Part shown: piece after piece, positions 33,730-44,370 of the stretch
Position numbering within the stretch: position 1 is the first letter of the stretch
How the letters are laid out: every line of letters starts with the position of its first letter
Origin: Ostreiculturibacter nitratireducens
GTDB lineage: Bacteria > Pseudomonadota > Alphaproteobacteria > Rhodobacterales > Rhodobacteraceae
Reading direction: 5' to 3'
Length of the DNA: 64,000 nucleotides
Assembly: GCF_032670585.1 (NCBI RefSeq)
Contig: NZ_JAVQHL010000001.1
Coordinates: 868,001-932,000, forward strand
Notes under the pieces: generated by a model
What the model saw: the letters and a program-made list of their open reading frames with translations, nothing else
Databases searched by the model: none
Told to the model about the DNA's origin: nothing
Position numbers and translations under genes: made by a program

Positions 33730-34569
33730 ATGCACAGGGCCCGCCGAAATCCAGTCAACGTCGCCGCGGCCCACGCCGTGCTGATCACCTATACGCTGAT
33801 CGCGCTCTTTCCGGTCTTCGTGATCCTCATCAACTCCTTCAAGACCCGGAAGGCGATCTTCCGGGAACCCCTGGCCCTGCCGAATTCGGAAAGTTTCTCG
33901 CTCATCGGCTACCAGACCGTGTGGAAGCAGGGGGATTTCCTCCTCTACTTCCAGAATTCGATGATCGTCACTGTCGCGTCGCTGTTCTTGATCCTGTTCT
34001 TCGGCGCGATGGCGGCCTTCGCGCTGTCGGAATACCGGTTCCGGGGCAACGCGCTGATGGGCCTTTACCTCGCGCTCGGGATCATGATCCCGATCCGCAT
34101 CGGCACGGTCGCGATCCTCGAACTCATGGTCTCCACCGGCCTCGTGAACACGCTCGCAGCGCTGATCCTCGTCTACACGGCGCAGGGCCTTCCCCTCGCC
34201 GTCTTCATCCTGTCGGAGTTCATGCGGCAGGTTTCGCATGACCTGAAGAACGCCGGACGCGTCGACGGGCTTTCGGAATACACGATCTTCTTCCGGCTGG
34301 TCCTTCCCCTCGTCCGCCCCGCAATGGCGACGGTAGCCGTGTTCAACATGATCCCGATCTGGAACGACCTGTGGTTCCCGCTGATCCTCGCGCCGGGGGA
34401 AAAGACCAAGACGCTCACCCTCGGGTCCCAGGTCTTCATTGGTCAGTTCGTGACGGACTGGAACGCCGTCCTGTCCGCGCTATCTTTCGCGATCCTGCCG
34501 GTGCTCGTCCTTTACGTCATCTTCTCGCGGCAACTGATCCGCGGCATCACTTCGGGAGCGGTCAAATGA
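33730..34569 (+). CDS. ABC sugar permease (MalG/UgpE-like)
   Basis: 279 aa, about six helices. GGGGCAGC precedes the ATG eight bases after the previous stop. EAA loop is SHDLKNAGRVDGLSEYTIFF then LVLPLVRPAMATVA. Partner of the preceding permease. Its stop overlaps the start of the oxidoreductase gene (ATGA). Confidence 0.92.
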   Translation: MHRARRNPVNVAAAHAVLITYTLIALFPVFVILINSFKTRKAIFREPLALPNSESFSLIGYQTVWKQGDFLLYFQNSMIVTVASLFLILFFGAMAAFALSEYRFRGNALMGLYLALGIMIPIRIGTVAILELMVSTGLVNTLAALILVYTAQGLPLAVFILSEFMRQVSHDLKNAGRVDGLSEYTIFFRLVLPLVRPAMATVAVFNMIPIWNDLWFPLILAPGEKTKTLTLGSQVFIGQFVTDWNAVLSALSFAILPVLVLYVIFSRQLIRGITSGAVK

Positions 34570-35593
34570 AAGTCCTCGTCGCCGGTATTGGAAACATGGG
34601 TCGCAGCCACGCGCTTGCGCTCCACAAGCACCCGGAGGCCGAGATCGTCGCGCTCGTGAACCGTTCGCCCGTCGATCTACCGGAGGAGTTGCGGGGCTAC
34701 CCCCTCTACAAGACCTTCGAGGAGGGGCTCGCCGCGGCGAAGCCCGACGTCGTCGCGATAGCCACCTATTCCGACAGCCACGCCGAATTCGCCATTGCCG
34801 CAATGGAGGCGGGCGCGCATGTCTTCGTCGAGAAGCCGCTTGCAACCAACGTCGCGGACGCCCGCCGCGTCGTGGAAACGGCGAGGCGGCTGAAGAAGAA
34901 GCTGGTCGTCGGTTACATCCTGCGTCACCACCCCTCGTGGCAGCGCCTGATCGCCGAGGCGCGCGGCCTGGGCGGGCCCTACGTCTTCCGCCTCAACCTC
35001 AACCAGCAATCGAAGGGCGCCACCTGGGAAACCCACAAGGCGCTGATGAAGACCACGCCGCCGATCGTCGATTGCGGTGTCCACTACGTCGATGTCATGT
35101 GCCAGATCACCGACGCGAAACCGGTGCGCGTTCACGGCATGGGCCTGCGTCTGTCGGACGAGATCGCGCCCGACATGTACAACTACGGCCAGTTCCAGGT
35201 GATCTTCGATGACGGATCGGTGGGCTGGTACGAGGCGGGCTGGGGCCCGATGATGTCCGAGGTCGCTTATTTCGTGAAGGACGTGATCTCCCCCAACGGC
35301 GCGGTCTCGATCATGTCGGGGATGCACCCGGCCTCGGACAGCGTCGAGGGGCATACCAAGGTCGGCGCCCTGCGCATCCACCGCACCGAGGGTGGCGACC
35401 GCGACGTCGATTTCCCCGGCGAGCCCGGCCATCAAGAGCTTTGCGACGCGGAACAGGCTTACGTGATCCGCTCGATTCTCGAGGACATCGACCTTTCGCG
35501 CCACATGGCGGACGCGGTCGCCTCGCTCGAGATCTGCCTCGCCGCGGACGAGAGCATCCGTGAAGGCCGCGCCGTCGAACTCAAGGGCGCCAA

Positions 35594-35597
<4 letters not shown>
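34566..35597 (+). CDS. Gfo/Idh/MocA-family oxidoreductase
   Basis: 343 aa. N-terminal Rossmann domain (VLVAGIGNMGRSHALALHKH) and EKPLATN, the conserved catalytic-region motif. The C-terminal domain contains VDCGVHYVDVM. NAD(P)-dependent oxidation or epimerisation of a sugar is the family role; here probably of an amino sugar or its lactyl derivative before or after import. It sits between permease and ATPase genes with ATGA overlaps on both sides, so it is an integral operon member. Confidence 0.88.
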
Positions 35598-36588
<991 letters not shown>

Positions 36589-36592
<4 letters not shown>

Positions 36593-37293
36593 CCCGCGAG
36601 GCGTTGATCGTCGCGCACGGGCAGCCCTCCGATCCCGACGGACCCGAAGCGGAAATCGAGGCGCTCGCCGCCCGCGTGGCGGCTCTGTTGCCCGGCTGGC
36701 GCGTCGGCGGGGCGACGCTCGCGGCCCCCGGAGCGCTGGAGGCGGCGGTGGCCGAACTGGAAGACCCCGTCGTCTTTCCCTTCTTCATGTCGGACGGCTG
36801 GTTCATCCGCTCTAACCTCCCTGCGCGACTGGCGAAGGCGGGCCGGGACGGCCTGAGGATTCTCACGCCATTTGGCCTACTTCCGGGGGCGAATGCGCTG
36901 GCGCTTCGGCTTGCGCGGGAGGAAGCGGCTGAGGCCGGCTGGGCAGCGCCCGACACGACCCTGATCCTCGCCGCACACGGATCGGGCCGCAGCCCGCAAC
37001 CGGCCGAAACGGCGCGAGAGACCGCAGGATACATCGCCGAGCGGGCGGACTTCGCCGAGGTTCGCGTGGGCTTCATCGAACAGGACCCACGGATAGCCCA
37101 GGTCCTGATTGAGGCGGGCCGGTCATCGATCCTCCTGCCACTGTTCGTCGCGCGTTGGGGCCACGTGCTCGACGACATCCCTGCCGCCGTCGAAGAGGCG
37201 GGTTTTCGCGGTCGGATCCTCCCCCCTCTCGGAACGCACCGGGACGTGCCGGCAATCATCGCCGAAGCAATATCGAAGGCGGTTGCCGCCTGA
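36589..37293 (+). CDS. CbiX/SirB-like chelatase family protein
   Basis: 234 aa with two CbiX-like repeats: IVAHGQPSD near residue 7 and LAAHGSGRSPQ near 125, each with the His of the metal-chelatase fold. Known CbiX/SirB enzymes insert cobalt or iron into sirohydrochlorin. Its start overlaps the sugar ATPase stop (ATGA), an odd place for a tetrapyrrole gene; no other cobalamin gene is nearby. Either an operon hitch-hiker or a family member with another substrate. Confidence 0.82.
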
Positions 37294-37606
37294 GGAGGAC
37301 GCCCCCCTCCCCCGGATCGAATGCCCCAGATCGACAATCCTGCGAACGGGGCCGATGTGCAGCGGGACGTGGGTGGCCCGCCGTCCTGCATCCATACGCG
37401 CAGCAGCGGCTCGCCCATGACGCCGGTGTAAGGGAACGCCACGGTCACTCCGATCGGGCCGGCTACGGACATGCCGGTCGAATGAACCTGGGGCGCCGCA
37501 CCGAAATGGTCAATTTTCGACCATCGCGCGTCGGGAACCTGTTCGCCCGCTACCGTTCGAGGCCGTATTCCCCTCACCGGAACGCGCCGCAACCTGCGGA
37601 GTAGAA
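37294..37606. other. Interval with coding-like minus-strand sequence, possible gene remnant
   Basis: 313 bp. A minus-strand frame from about 37580 down to 37300 has consistently GC-rich third positions and a protein-like translation (for example GVTVAFPYTGVMGEPLLRVW), but it runs on antisense through the CbiX-like gene and has no clear ribosome binding site or stop of its own. It may be the relic of a displaced gene. No promoter for the molybdenum-hydroxylase genes is obvious. Confidence 0.35.
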
Positions 37607-38101
37607 TTGGATATATTTCCAGAACTTAACGGTGTCCGGCAGCACTTGCGGGTGACACCGGGCGAGCGGTTGTCGTCTGCGCTGCGAAACCACGGCCTGA
37701 CGGGCGTCAAGGAAGGGTGCCTCGAGGGGGAATGCGGCGCCTGCACGGTGTTGCTGGATGGCGAGCCGGTCTGCTCCTGCCTGATGCTTGCCGCGCAGGC
37801 CGACGGGAAAGAGGTCACGACCGTCGAGGGGCTCGCGAAAGGGACCGGGTTGTCCGATCTTCAGAACGCGTTCGTCATGGAAGGCGCGGTCCAGTGCGGC
37901 TACTGCACGCCGGGCATGCTGATGGCGGCAGAGGGGCTTCTCTCCGTCAACCCGGCCCCGACCGAAGCGGAGATCCGTCTCGCGATCGCCGGCAACATCT
38001 GCCGCTGCACGGGCTACGCCAACATCGTCCGGGCGATCGCGCGGACCGCACGTGAGCGGGCAGCGATCGTCGCCGATGCGACCGGGGGCACCGCCGCATG
38101 A
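37607..38101 (+). CDS. Molybdenum hydroxylase small subunit, [2Fe-2S] (CoxS/HcrC-like)
   Basis: 164 aa from a TTG start (GGAG five bases upstream; no nearby ATG). The N-terminal plant-type [2Fe-2S] motif is CLEGECGACTVLLDGEPVCSC; the second cluster is CGYCTPG and CRCTGY. It passes electrons between the Mo centre and FAD. First gene of an S-M-L operon with ATGA overlaps. Confidence 0.93.
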   Translation: MDIFPELNGVRQHLRVTPGERLSSALRNHGLTGVKEGCLEGECGACTVLLDGEPVCSCLMLAAQADGKEVTTVEGLAKGTGLSDLQNAFVMEGAVQCGYCTPGMLMAAEGLLSVNPAPTEAEIRLAIAGNICRCTGYANIVRAIARTARERAAIVADATGGTAA

Positions 38102-38919
38102 TCGCAGAATTCGCGTCGCCGGACAGCGAGGCCGCGCTCATGGCGCTTCTGGCGACGAAGGCCGACCCCGGCCTGATCGCCGGTGGAACAGACCTGCTCA
38201 TCGCCTCTGGCAATCTCCCCGCCGCTCAGGTGGTCGTAGATCTCGGCCGCATCCCTTCCTTCAGGCAGGTGAAGCTTGCCGAGGACGCTCTCTTCGTCGG
38301 GGCCGGCGTCACCGTGGCTGCGATCGCGCGGGACCCGCTCGTCGCGCGGCACTGCCCGGTTCTGGGCCAGGCGGCAGTCAACTTCGGCTCGGTCCAGATC
38401 CGCAACCGCGCCACGATCGGCGGCAACGTGGCGAATGGATCGCCGGCGGCGGACCTGCCCCCGGCGCTTGTCGCGGCACGGGCCGAAGCGGTTCTTCGCG
38501 CGCCCGAGGGCGAGACTTCCCTGCCGGTGGCCGATCTGCTCTCCCGCCGTCCAATCGTCGGGCGACGGCAGGTGATCGTCGGCTTCCGGCTGCCGCTGGG
38601 CGATGGCTCCGGGATCGGCGCCTTCGTGAAGCTCGGCCGCCGGCAGGAGCCGACGATTTCGTGTCTGACCCTTGCCGCCGCGGGACCGCGTGGCGCTCTG
38701 CGTCTCGTGGCAGGTGCGATCGGCCCGGCGCCGCGGCGTCTTGCTGGCGCCGAGGCGGCGCTGAATGCGGGCGCGGACGGCTTTTTGCCGGCGCTGGAGG
38801 ACGATGTTCTCGCCGCAATTCCGGGCCGTGCCTCGGCCGCCTACAAGTCGCGGGCGATCCGGGCGCTCGGGCTTGATCTCCTCGACCGGATAACCAAGGC
38901 TTCGGAGGACGCGCAATGA
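38098..38919 (+). CDS. Molybdenum hydroxylase FAD subunit (CoxM-like)
   Basis: 273 aa. FAD-binding PCMH-type domain: LIAGGTDLLIAS and the TIGGNVANGSPAADLPPAL loop that binds the FAD pyrophosphate. CO-dehydrogenase flavoprotein C-terminal domain follows. Transfers electrons to the acceptor. Overlaps both neighbours by four bases. Confidence 0.93.
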   Translation: MIAEFASPDSEAALMALLATKADPGLIAGGTDLLIASGNLPAAQVVVDLGRIPSFRQVKLAEDALFVGAGVTVAAIARDPLVARHCPVLGQAAVNFGSVQIRNRATIGGNVANGSPAADLPPALVAARAEAVLRAPEGETSLPVADLLSRRPIVGRRQVIVGFRLPLGDGSGIGAFVKLGRRQEPTISCLTLAAAGPRGALRLVAGAIGPAPRRLAGAEAALNAGADGFLPALEDDVLAAIPGRASAAYKSRAIRALGLDLLDRITKASEDAQ

Positions 38920-41177
38920 CGGCCGTAGGTATCCGGCACCCGATGCTCGATGGCGCCGAGAAGGCGACCGGAGCCCTGAGATATGCCGGTGATCTGGAGA
39001 TCGAGGGCCTCGCGCATGCCGCGCTCCAGACGAGCCCCCATCCCCATGCGCGCGTAGCCGCGGTCAACGCGGAAGCCGCTCTTGCCGCGCCGGGCGTGCT
39101 CGGGGTGTTCTGGCACGGCAACATGCCGGCCAACCGCTACAACAGCTCGATCTGGTTCGAAGGCCAGGAGGCGGACGAGGACGAGACGACGTTTCCTCCC
39201 GTCGTGCGCCATGTCGGCGATCGCGTCGCCGCCGTCGTGGCGACCACGCGAGAGGCCGCCGTCGCCGCTCTCGCGCTGCTGGACATCCGATACGAGCCGC
39301 TGCCAGCCTGCCTTGCGCCCGAGGCGGCCGATCGCGACCGCGGCCCGCTATTCGAGGAGGATGGCACGCCGACCTTCCGCAACCCGGTTGCCGAACAACA
39401 TTTCGACCGCGGCGACCCGGATGCGGGCTTCGCGGCTGCCACCCACGTCGTGGAAACCGCGATCCGCACCCCCAAGACGCATCATTGCGCGATCGAGAAC
39501 CATGTGGCGCTTGCCCTGCCCGAGCCCGATGGGCGCATCTGCGTGCTCGCGCCCTGTCAGAGCGTCCATGCGGTTCAGGTGGTCGTCGCCCGTGCGCTCG
39601 GGCTGAAGGCGCGTGACATCCATGTGGTGAAGACGCCGATCGGCGGCTCGTTCGGCGGCAAGGCGGAACCGGTCCTCGAACCCCTGGTGGCCGAATTCGC
39701 GCGCCGGCTGAACCGGCCCGTCCGTCTCGAACTCGACCGCCACCAGACCTTCACCAGCACCCGGATGCGGTCATCCACCAGCACGCGGATTCGCACCGGC
39801 TTCGACGCCTCCGGCCGCATCCTCGCCCGCGAGACCGAGACGCTGATCGACATCGGCGCCTACGTCACCGGCGGCAACTACCTGCCGGGATCGATGCTCC
39901 AGCGCCATGTCCGCCTCTACGACATTCCGGCCGAACGCTACTGCGGCCGAGCGGTCTACACGAACACGCCACCCACGGGCGCCTTTCGCGGCTACGGCTC
40001 GCCGCAGATCAACGCTGCGGGAGAGATCCATCTCGACATCGCGGCGCGCCGGGCCGGCTTCGACCCGGTGACGCTGCGGATCCGGAACGCGATCTCGCCC
40101 CATGCGATCGAGCCCTACACCGGCCTCGATGTCGGCAATGCGCGGCTCCGGGAATGCATCGCCGAGGGGGCCCGGCGGTTCTCCTGGGACATGCGCCGCG
40201 CGACGTCGGGCGGAGCCGGCCGGTTCCGCACCGGGACCGGAATGGCCGCGGCCGCACATATCAACGGCTGCTTCCCCGGATCGGAGGAAGCAACGACGAT
40301 GACCATGGCGCTTTGCGCCGACGGCCGGGTCGAGATGGTTTCGGCGCTGCACGACCTTGGCTGCGGCTCGAACACGACGCTTGCCCAGATCGCGGCCGAA
40401 GTCCTCTCCCTGCGTCCGACCGATATCCGCATCGTCGACGCCGATACGGACCGATGCGGCTACGATCTTGGAACGCGCGCGAGCCGCATGACCTACATCG
40501 CGGGCGAGGCCACGCGGCGGACGGCCGTGCTGCTCGTCGAACGGATCATTCAGGCCGCGGCGCTGCTGCGCAATTGCGCCCCAGACGAGCTACGGCTCGG
40601 TCAGGCCGGCGTGGAGGACCTTCGCAGCGGCGAAGTCAGCCGGATGGCCGCGCTGGCCGCCGACCTTCTCGGCGCGGGTCTCGATCTGCCTTCCGCGACC
40701 GAAACCTATGCCGCGGGCGCCAACCCCAGCTCTCATGCCGCCCATTTCGCGGCGGTTGAGGTCGACACGCTGACGGGGCTCGTGCGCGTCAAGGACTACC
40801 TCGCGGTCCACGACATCGGCCGCGCCGTCAACCCGATGCTGGTCGAGGGCCAGATCTACGGCGGTGTGCAGATAGGGATCGGATACGCGCTGTTCGAGGA
40901 TGTCGCGAACGACATGGTGACGGGCCGGATGGCGGGCGACAGCTTCGCCCGTTACATCCTCGCCAACAGTCTCGAAATGCCAATGATCGAGGTTCATCTC
41001 ATCGAGGCGGGGGAGCCGACCGGGCCATTCGGGGCCAAGGCCGTGGGCGAGATCGCCACGATCCCCGTGGCCGCGGCCGTGGTGAACGCCGTCAACGACG
41101 CGCTCGGATCAGAACTGACCCACCTGCCACTGACCCCGGAGCGCGTACTCGCAGAGATGGATCCGGGCAACCAATAG
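38916..41177 (+). CDS. Molybdenum hydroxylase large subunit, molybdopterin-binding
   Basis: 753 aa. Xanthine-dehydrogenase family: N-terminal a/b hammerhead (about 10-120), then the Moco-binding domains with IGGSFGGKAEP, AFRGYGSPQ and the catalytic Glu in GAKAVGEIAT. It lacks the AYxCSFR loop of true CO dehydrogenases, so it hydroxylates another substrate (aldehyde, purine, N-heterocycle or aromatic acyl-CoA); which one is not visible. No XdhC-type cofactor insertion gene is in the window. Confidence 0.92.
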   Translation: MTAVGIRHPMLDGAEKATGALRYAGDLEIEGLAHAALQTSPHPHARVAAVNAEAALAAPGVLGVFWHGNMPANRYNSSIWFEGQEADEDETTFPPVVRHVGDRVAAVVATTREAAVAALALLDIRYEPLPACLAPEAADRDRGPLFEEDGTPTFRNPVAEQHFDRGDPDAGFAAATHVVETAIRTPKTHHCAIENHVALALPEPDGRICVLAPCQSVHAVQVVVARALGLKARDIHVVKTPIGGSFGGKAEPVLEPLVAEFARRLNRPVRLELDRHQTFTSTRMRSSTSTRIRTGFDASGRILARETETLIDIGAYVTGGNYLPGSMLQRHVRLYDIPAERYCGRAVYTNTPPTGAFRGYGSPQINAAGEIHLDIAARRAGFDPVTLRIRNAISPHAIEPYTGLDVGNARLRECIAEGARRFSWDMRRATSGGAGRFRTGTGMAAAAHINGCFPGSEEATTMTMALCADGRVEMVSALHDLGCGSNTTLAQIAAEVLSLRPTDIRIVDADTDRCGYDLGTRASRMTYIAGEATRRTAVLLVERIIQAAALLRNCAPDELRLGQAGVEDLRSGEVSRMAALAADLLGAGLDLPSATETYAAGANPSSHAAHFAAVEVDTLTGLVRVKDYLAVHDIGRAVNPMLVEGQIYGGVQIGIGYALFEDVANDMVTGRMAGDSFARYILANSLEMPMIEVHLIEAGEPTGPFGAKAVGEIATIPVAAAVVNAVNDALGSELTHLPLTPERVLAEMDPGNQ

Positions 41178-41319
41178 CTCGCCGGGCATGCGGCGCAGTT
41201 GGGCGAGGCCGCACCGCGCGGATCGCGTCCGCGCGCTTCATTCCCTTACCCATGAGCACATCAACCTGCCGAAGCTTCGTGACATTCTCCCCGGGCTCGA
41301 GTCGCTGGTCCGGGATTTC

Positions 41320-41353
41320 TGGTCCACCGTTTCCCGACCATAACGGTGGACCA
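41320..41353. terminator. 12-bp perfect inverted repeat between convergent operons
   Basis: TGGTCCACCGTT (41320-41331) and AACGGTGGACCA (41342-41353) with a 10-nt loop, between the molybdenum-hydroxylase and ectoine operons. Likely a bidirectional terminator, though no T-run is present; a protein-binding site is the alternative. Confidence 0.55.
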
Positions 41354-41389
41354 GATCACGTGGGGAGGCTCAGGCCCTCGTTTCTCGGC

Positions 41390-42763
41390 TCAGCCAAGCA
41401 CGGTCTTCACAGCCCGCGCCGTCGCCTCGGCGACGGTCTCGGCCTCGGCGCGTGTCAGGCAGAAGGGCGGCGCGAAGCCCAGGATGTCGCCTTGCGGCAT
41501 CGCCCGCGCGATCACCTTGTCCTGGGCGAGAAGCGCCGCTGAAATCTGCGGCCCGATCTTCTTCGCGGGGTCGAAGAACTTGCGGCTGTCCTTGTCATCG
41601 ACGAACTCCACCGCGCAAAGCATCCCTTCGCCGCGCACGTCGCCCACGTTGGGATGACTGCCCAGCGCTTCGGTCATGGCGTTCTTCAGGTGGCGACCGA
41701 CCTCGCCCGCGTTCTGCACAAGGTTCAGTTCGTCGATGAGTTTGAGGTTCGCCACGCCGGCCGCCGCGCCGATGGGATGCGCGGAATAGGTCCAGCCGTG
41801 GCCGATGGGTCCATTCTCATCGGTGCCCTGCTCAAGCACCTTCCACACCTTGTCCGACACGATCGAACCCGAGAGCGGCGCATAGGCCGAAGTGAGACCC
41901 TTGGCGATGGTAATGATATCGGCCTCGATCCCGTAGTGATCGGAGCCGAACATCGTTCCGAGACGACCGAAACCGGTCACGACCTCGTCGGCGATCAGGA
42001 GGATGTCGTGCTTCTTCAGCACTTTCTGGATTGCTTCCCAGTAGCCCGCCGGGGGCGGAACGATGCCGCCGGTGCCGAGGACCGGCTCACCGATGAAGGC
42101 GGCGATCGTATCGGCACCCTCGCGTTGGATCAGCGCCTCGAGTTCGGCCACGCAATGGGCGACGAAGTCGGCCTCGGACTGGTTCAGGTCCTTGCGGCGG
42201 TAGTAATAGGGCGCCTCGGTGTGCAGGACCTGCGGGAGCGGAAGGTCGAACTTCTTGTGGAAGAGTTCGAGCCCAGTCAGCGAACCCGTCATCAGGCCCG
42301 AACCGTGGTAGCCGCGCCAACGCGAGATGATCTTCTTCTTCTCCGGCCGGCCGAGGACGTTGTTGTAATACCAGACGAGCTTGACGTTGGTCTCGTTCGC
42401 GTCCGAGCCGCCGAGGCCGAAATAGACCTTGGACATGTTCTTCGGCGCACGGTCGAGGATCATCTTGGCCAGCGTGATCGAGGCTTCGGTGCCATGGCCG
42501 ACATAGGCGTGATAGTAGGCCAGTTCCCTCGCCTGCGCTGCGATCGCCTCCGCGATCTCCTGCCGGCCGTAGCCGACGTTGACGCAGTAGAGCCCGGCGA
42601 AGGCGTCAAGAAGGCGGTTGCCGTCCCGGTCTTCGATGTGCACGCCCGAGGCCGTCTTGATCACGCGGTTGGGGCTTTCTCCGCGCGCATGCTGCGCAAG
42701 GTGCGTCGAGGGATGGAAAAAGTTCTCGCGGTCCCACTGGTCGAGTTGATCGTTCTTCAGCAT
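41390..42763 (-). CDS. Aspartate-aminotransferase-family (class III) transaminase of ectoine degradation, DoeD-like
   Basis: 457 aa. AGGAAGG precedes the ATG. PLP signature LLIADEVVTGFGR, with the Schiff-base Lys in IIIAKGLTSAY-type ITIAKGLTSA. Operon context (eutB, eutC, ehu transport, semialdehyde dehydrogenase) points to the diaminobutyrate transaminase that gives aspartate semialdehyde in ectoine breakdown (DoeD/Atf). Sequence is also like taurine or putrescine:pyruvate transaminases. Last gene of the operon. Confidence 0.85.
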   Translation of the reverse strand: MLKNDQLDQWDRENFFHPSTHLAQHARGESPNRVIKTASGVHIEDRDGNRLLDAFAGLYCVNVGYGRQEIAEAIAAQARELAYYHAYVGHGTEASITLAKMILDRAPKNMSKVYFGLGGSDANETNVKLVWYYNNVLGRPEKKKIISRWRGYHGSGLMTGSLTGLELFHKKFDLPLPQVLHTEAPYYYRRKDLNQSEADFVAHCVAELEALIQREGADTIAAFIGEPVLGTGGIVPPPAGYWEAIQKVLKKHDILLIADEVVTGFGRLGTMFGSDHYGIEADIITIAKGLTSAYAPLSGSIVSDKVWKVLEQGTDENGPIGHGWTYSAHPIGAAAGVANLKLIDELNLVQNAGEVGRHLKNAMTEALGSHPNVGDVRGEGMLCAVEFVDDKDSRKFFDPAKKIGPQISAALLAQDKVIARAMPQGDILGFAPPFCLTRAEAETVAEATARAVKTVLG

Positions 42764-42779
42764 TCGTCTTTCCTTCCTC

Positions 42780-44255
42780 TCATGCCCAGTCGCGGCAGAC
42801 GTATTTGATTTCGGTGAATTCCTCCATCCCCAGACGCGCTCCCTCGCGGCCAAGGCCCGACTGCTTCGTCCCGCCAAACGGGATCGGCGCACCGGTCACC
42901 TTCGTGCGGTTCACGGCGACCATGCCGAACTGAAGCGCGCGGCTCGCCCGGTAGATGCGGCGCGGGTCCTGGGTGTGGATATACGCAACCAGCCCGTATT
43001 CGGTGGCGTTCGCGCGCGCGATCACGTCATCCTCGGCGTCGAAAGGCAGGATCGGCGCAACGGGACCGAAGGTTTCCTCCGACAGGATCTTCGCGTCCGC
43101 CGGGACGTCCACGAGCACCGTCGGCTCGTAGAACAGCGGGCCGAGCTCGTGCCGCTTGCCGCCACAGGCGAGCCTCGCGCCCTTGGCCAGCGCGTCCGCG
43201 ACGTGCTCCTCCTGCTTGGCGACGGCCTTCTCGTTCATGAGGGGGCCGATGTCGCAGTCCTCGATGCCCGGTCCGATCGTCAGTTGCCTGGTCGCTTCGG
43301 TGAATCGCTTGCAGAACTCCTCGTAGATCGGTCGCTCGACGAAGATCCGGTTTGCGCCGAGGCAGTCCTGGCCGGACGTCGCGAACTTGGCCTTTATCGT
43401 CTCGGCCACAGCGTTGCCGAGGTCGGCGTCCTGGAAGACCAGGACGGGGGCATGGCCGCCAAGCTCCATCACAAGCCGCTTCACGGTCTCGGCCGACTGC
43501 CGGTAGAGAAGCCGCCCGATCTCGGTCGATCCGGTGAAGGAAAGGGCACGGACCCGCGTGTCCTTCGTCCACGGTTCGACGACGACCGGGGCGATGCCGG
43601 TGACAACGTTGAAAACGCCCGCGGGAACGCCCGCGCGTTCGGCTAACTCCGCCAGCGCAAGGGCCGAGAAGGGCGTTTCGGCCGACGGATGACAGACGAC
43701 CGTGCAGCCCGCCGCCATCGCCGCCGCCGCCTTCCGCGTCAGCATGGCAGAGGGGAAGTTCCACGGCGTGATCAGGGCGGCGACGCCGACCGGCTCGCGC
43801 CACAGTTCCACTTCCGCGTCCGGCAAATGACTGGTGACGCCTTCTATGTTCGGTCGCTTCGCTTCCTCGGCATAGAACTCGACGAAGGCCGCGCCGTATT
43901 CGATCTCGCCCACGGCTTCGGACAAGGGCTTGCCCTGTTCCAGCACCATGATACGCGCGAGGTCGTCCTTGTGCGCGAGGATCATCTCGAACCAGCGCCT
44001 GAGGATCGCGGACCGGCCCTGCGGAAGAAGACCGGACCAGCCGGGGAATGCCGCTTGGGCCGCATCGACGGCGGCAGCGGAATCGGCGGCGGACAGGCTC
44101 GCCACCTCGCCGATCGTTTGGCCAGTGGCCGGGTCCGTCACCGGAAGGGTTTCGCCGGAAAGTGCGGCGCACCATTTGCCGCCGATGTAAGAGAAGCTGC
44201 GCACGAGCTTCTTGTCCTTGATGTCGGCACGAGCCGAGAGAGCGGTATCCAGCAT
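42780..44255 (-). CDS. NAD(P)-dependent aldehyde dehydrogenase, DoeC/Ssd-like
   Basis: 491 aa. AAGAGGATCG precedes the ATG. Catalytic C299 (SGQDCLG), E265 (MELGG) and N166 (PWNFP). The usual KPxxxTP cofactor-binding Lys is replaced: CHPSAETP has H189 where most aldehyde dehydrogenases have Lys. In ectoine pathways this enzyme oxidises aspartate semialdehyde to aspartate; succinate semialdehyde is an alternative. Sixteen bases upstream of the transaminase gene. Confidence 0.88.
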   Translation of the reverse strand: MLDTALSARADIKDKKLVRSFSYIGGKWCAALSGETLPVTDPATGQTIGEVASLSAADSAAAVDAAQAAFPGWSGLLPQGRSAILRRWFEMILAHKDDLARIMVLEQGKPLSEAVGEIEYGAAFVEFYAEEAKRPNIEGVTSHLPDAEVELWREPVGVAALITPWNFPSAMLTRKAAAAMAAGCTVVCHPSAETPFSALALAELAERAGVPAGVFNVVTGIAPVVVEPWTKDTRVRALSFTGSTEIGRLLYRQSAETVKRLVMELGGHAPVLVFQDADLGNAVAETIKAKFATSGQDCLGANRIFVERPIYEEFCKRFTEATRQLTIGPGIEDCDIGPLMNEKAVAKQEEHVADALAKGARLACGGKRHELGPLFYEPTVLVDVPADAKILSEETFGPVAPILPFDAEDDVIARANATEYGLVAYIHTQDPRRIYRASRALQFGMVAVNRTKVTGAPIPFGGTKQSGLGREGARLGMEEFTEIKYVCRDWA

Positions 44256-44370
44256 TCGATCCTCTTGAGGAATGTCCCTCAAATGATCGCTCTCCGGAGC
44301 AGGCAGCGAGACCGAACTTCGCGGCATTGGCAGAAGAATCATCTGCCCCCGCCGCGTTTCGCAGACCAGA

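Noticed and set aside
38916..41177. Aerobic CO dehydrogenase large subunit
   Set aside because: The AYxCSFR active-site loop of CoxL is absent; the loop here reads AFRGYG.
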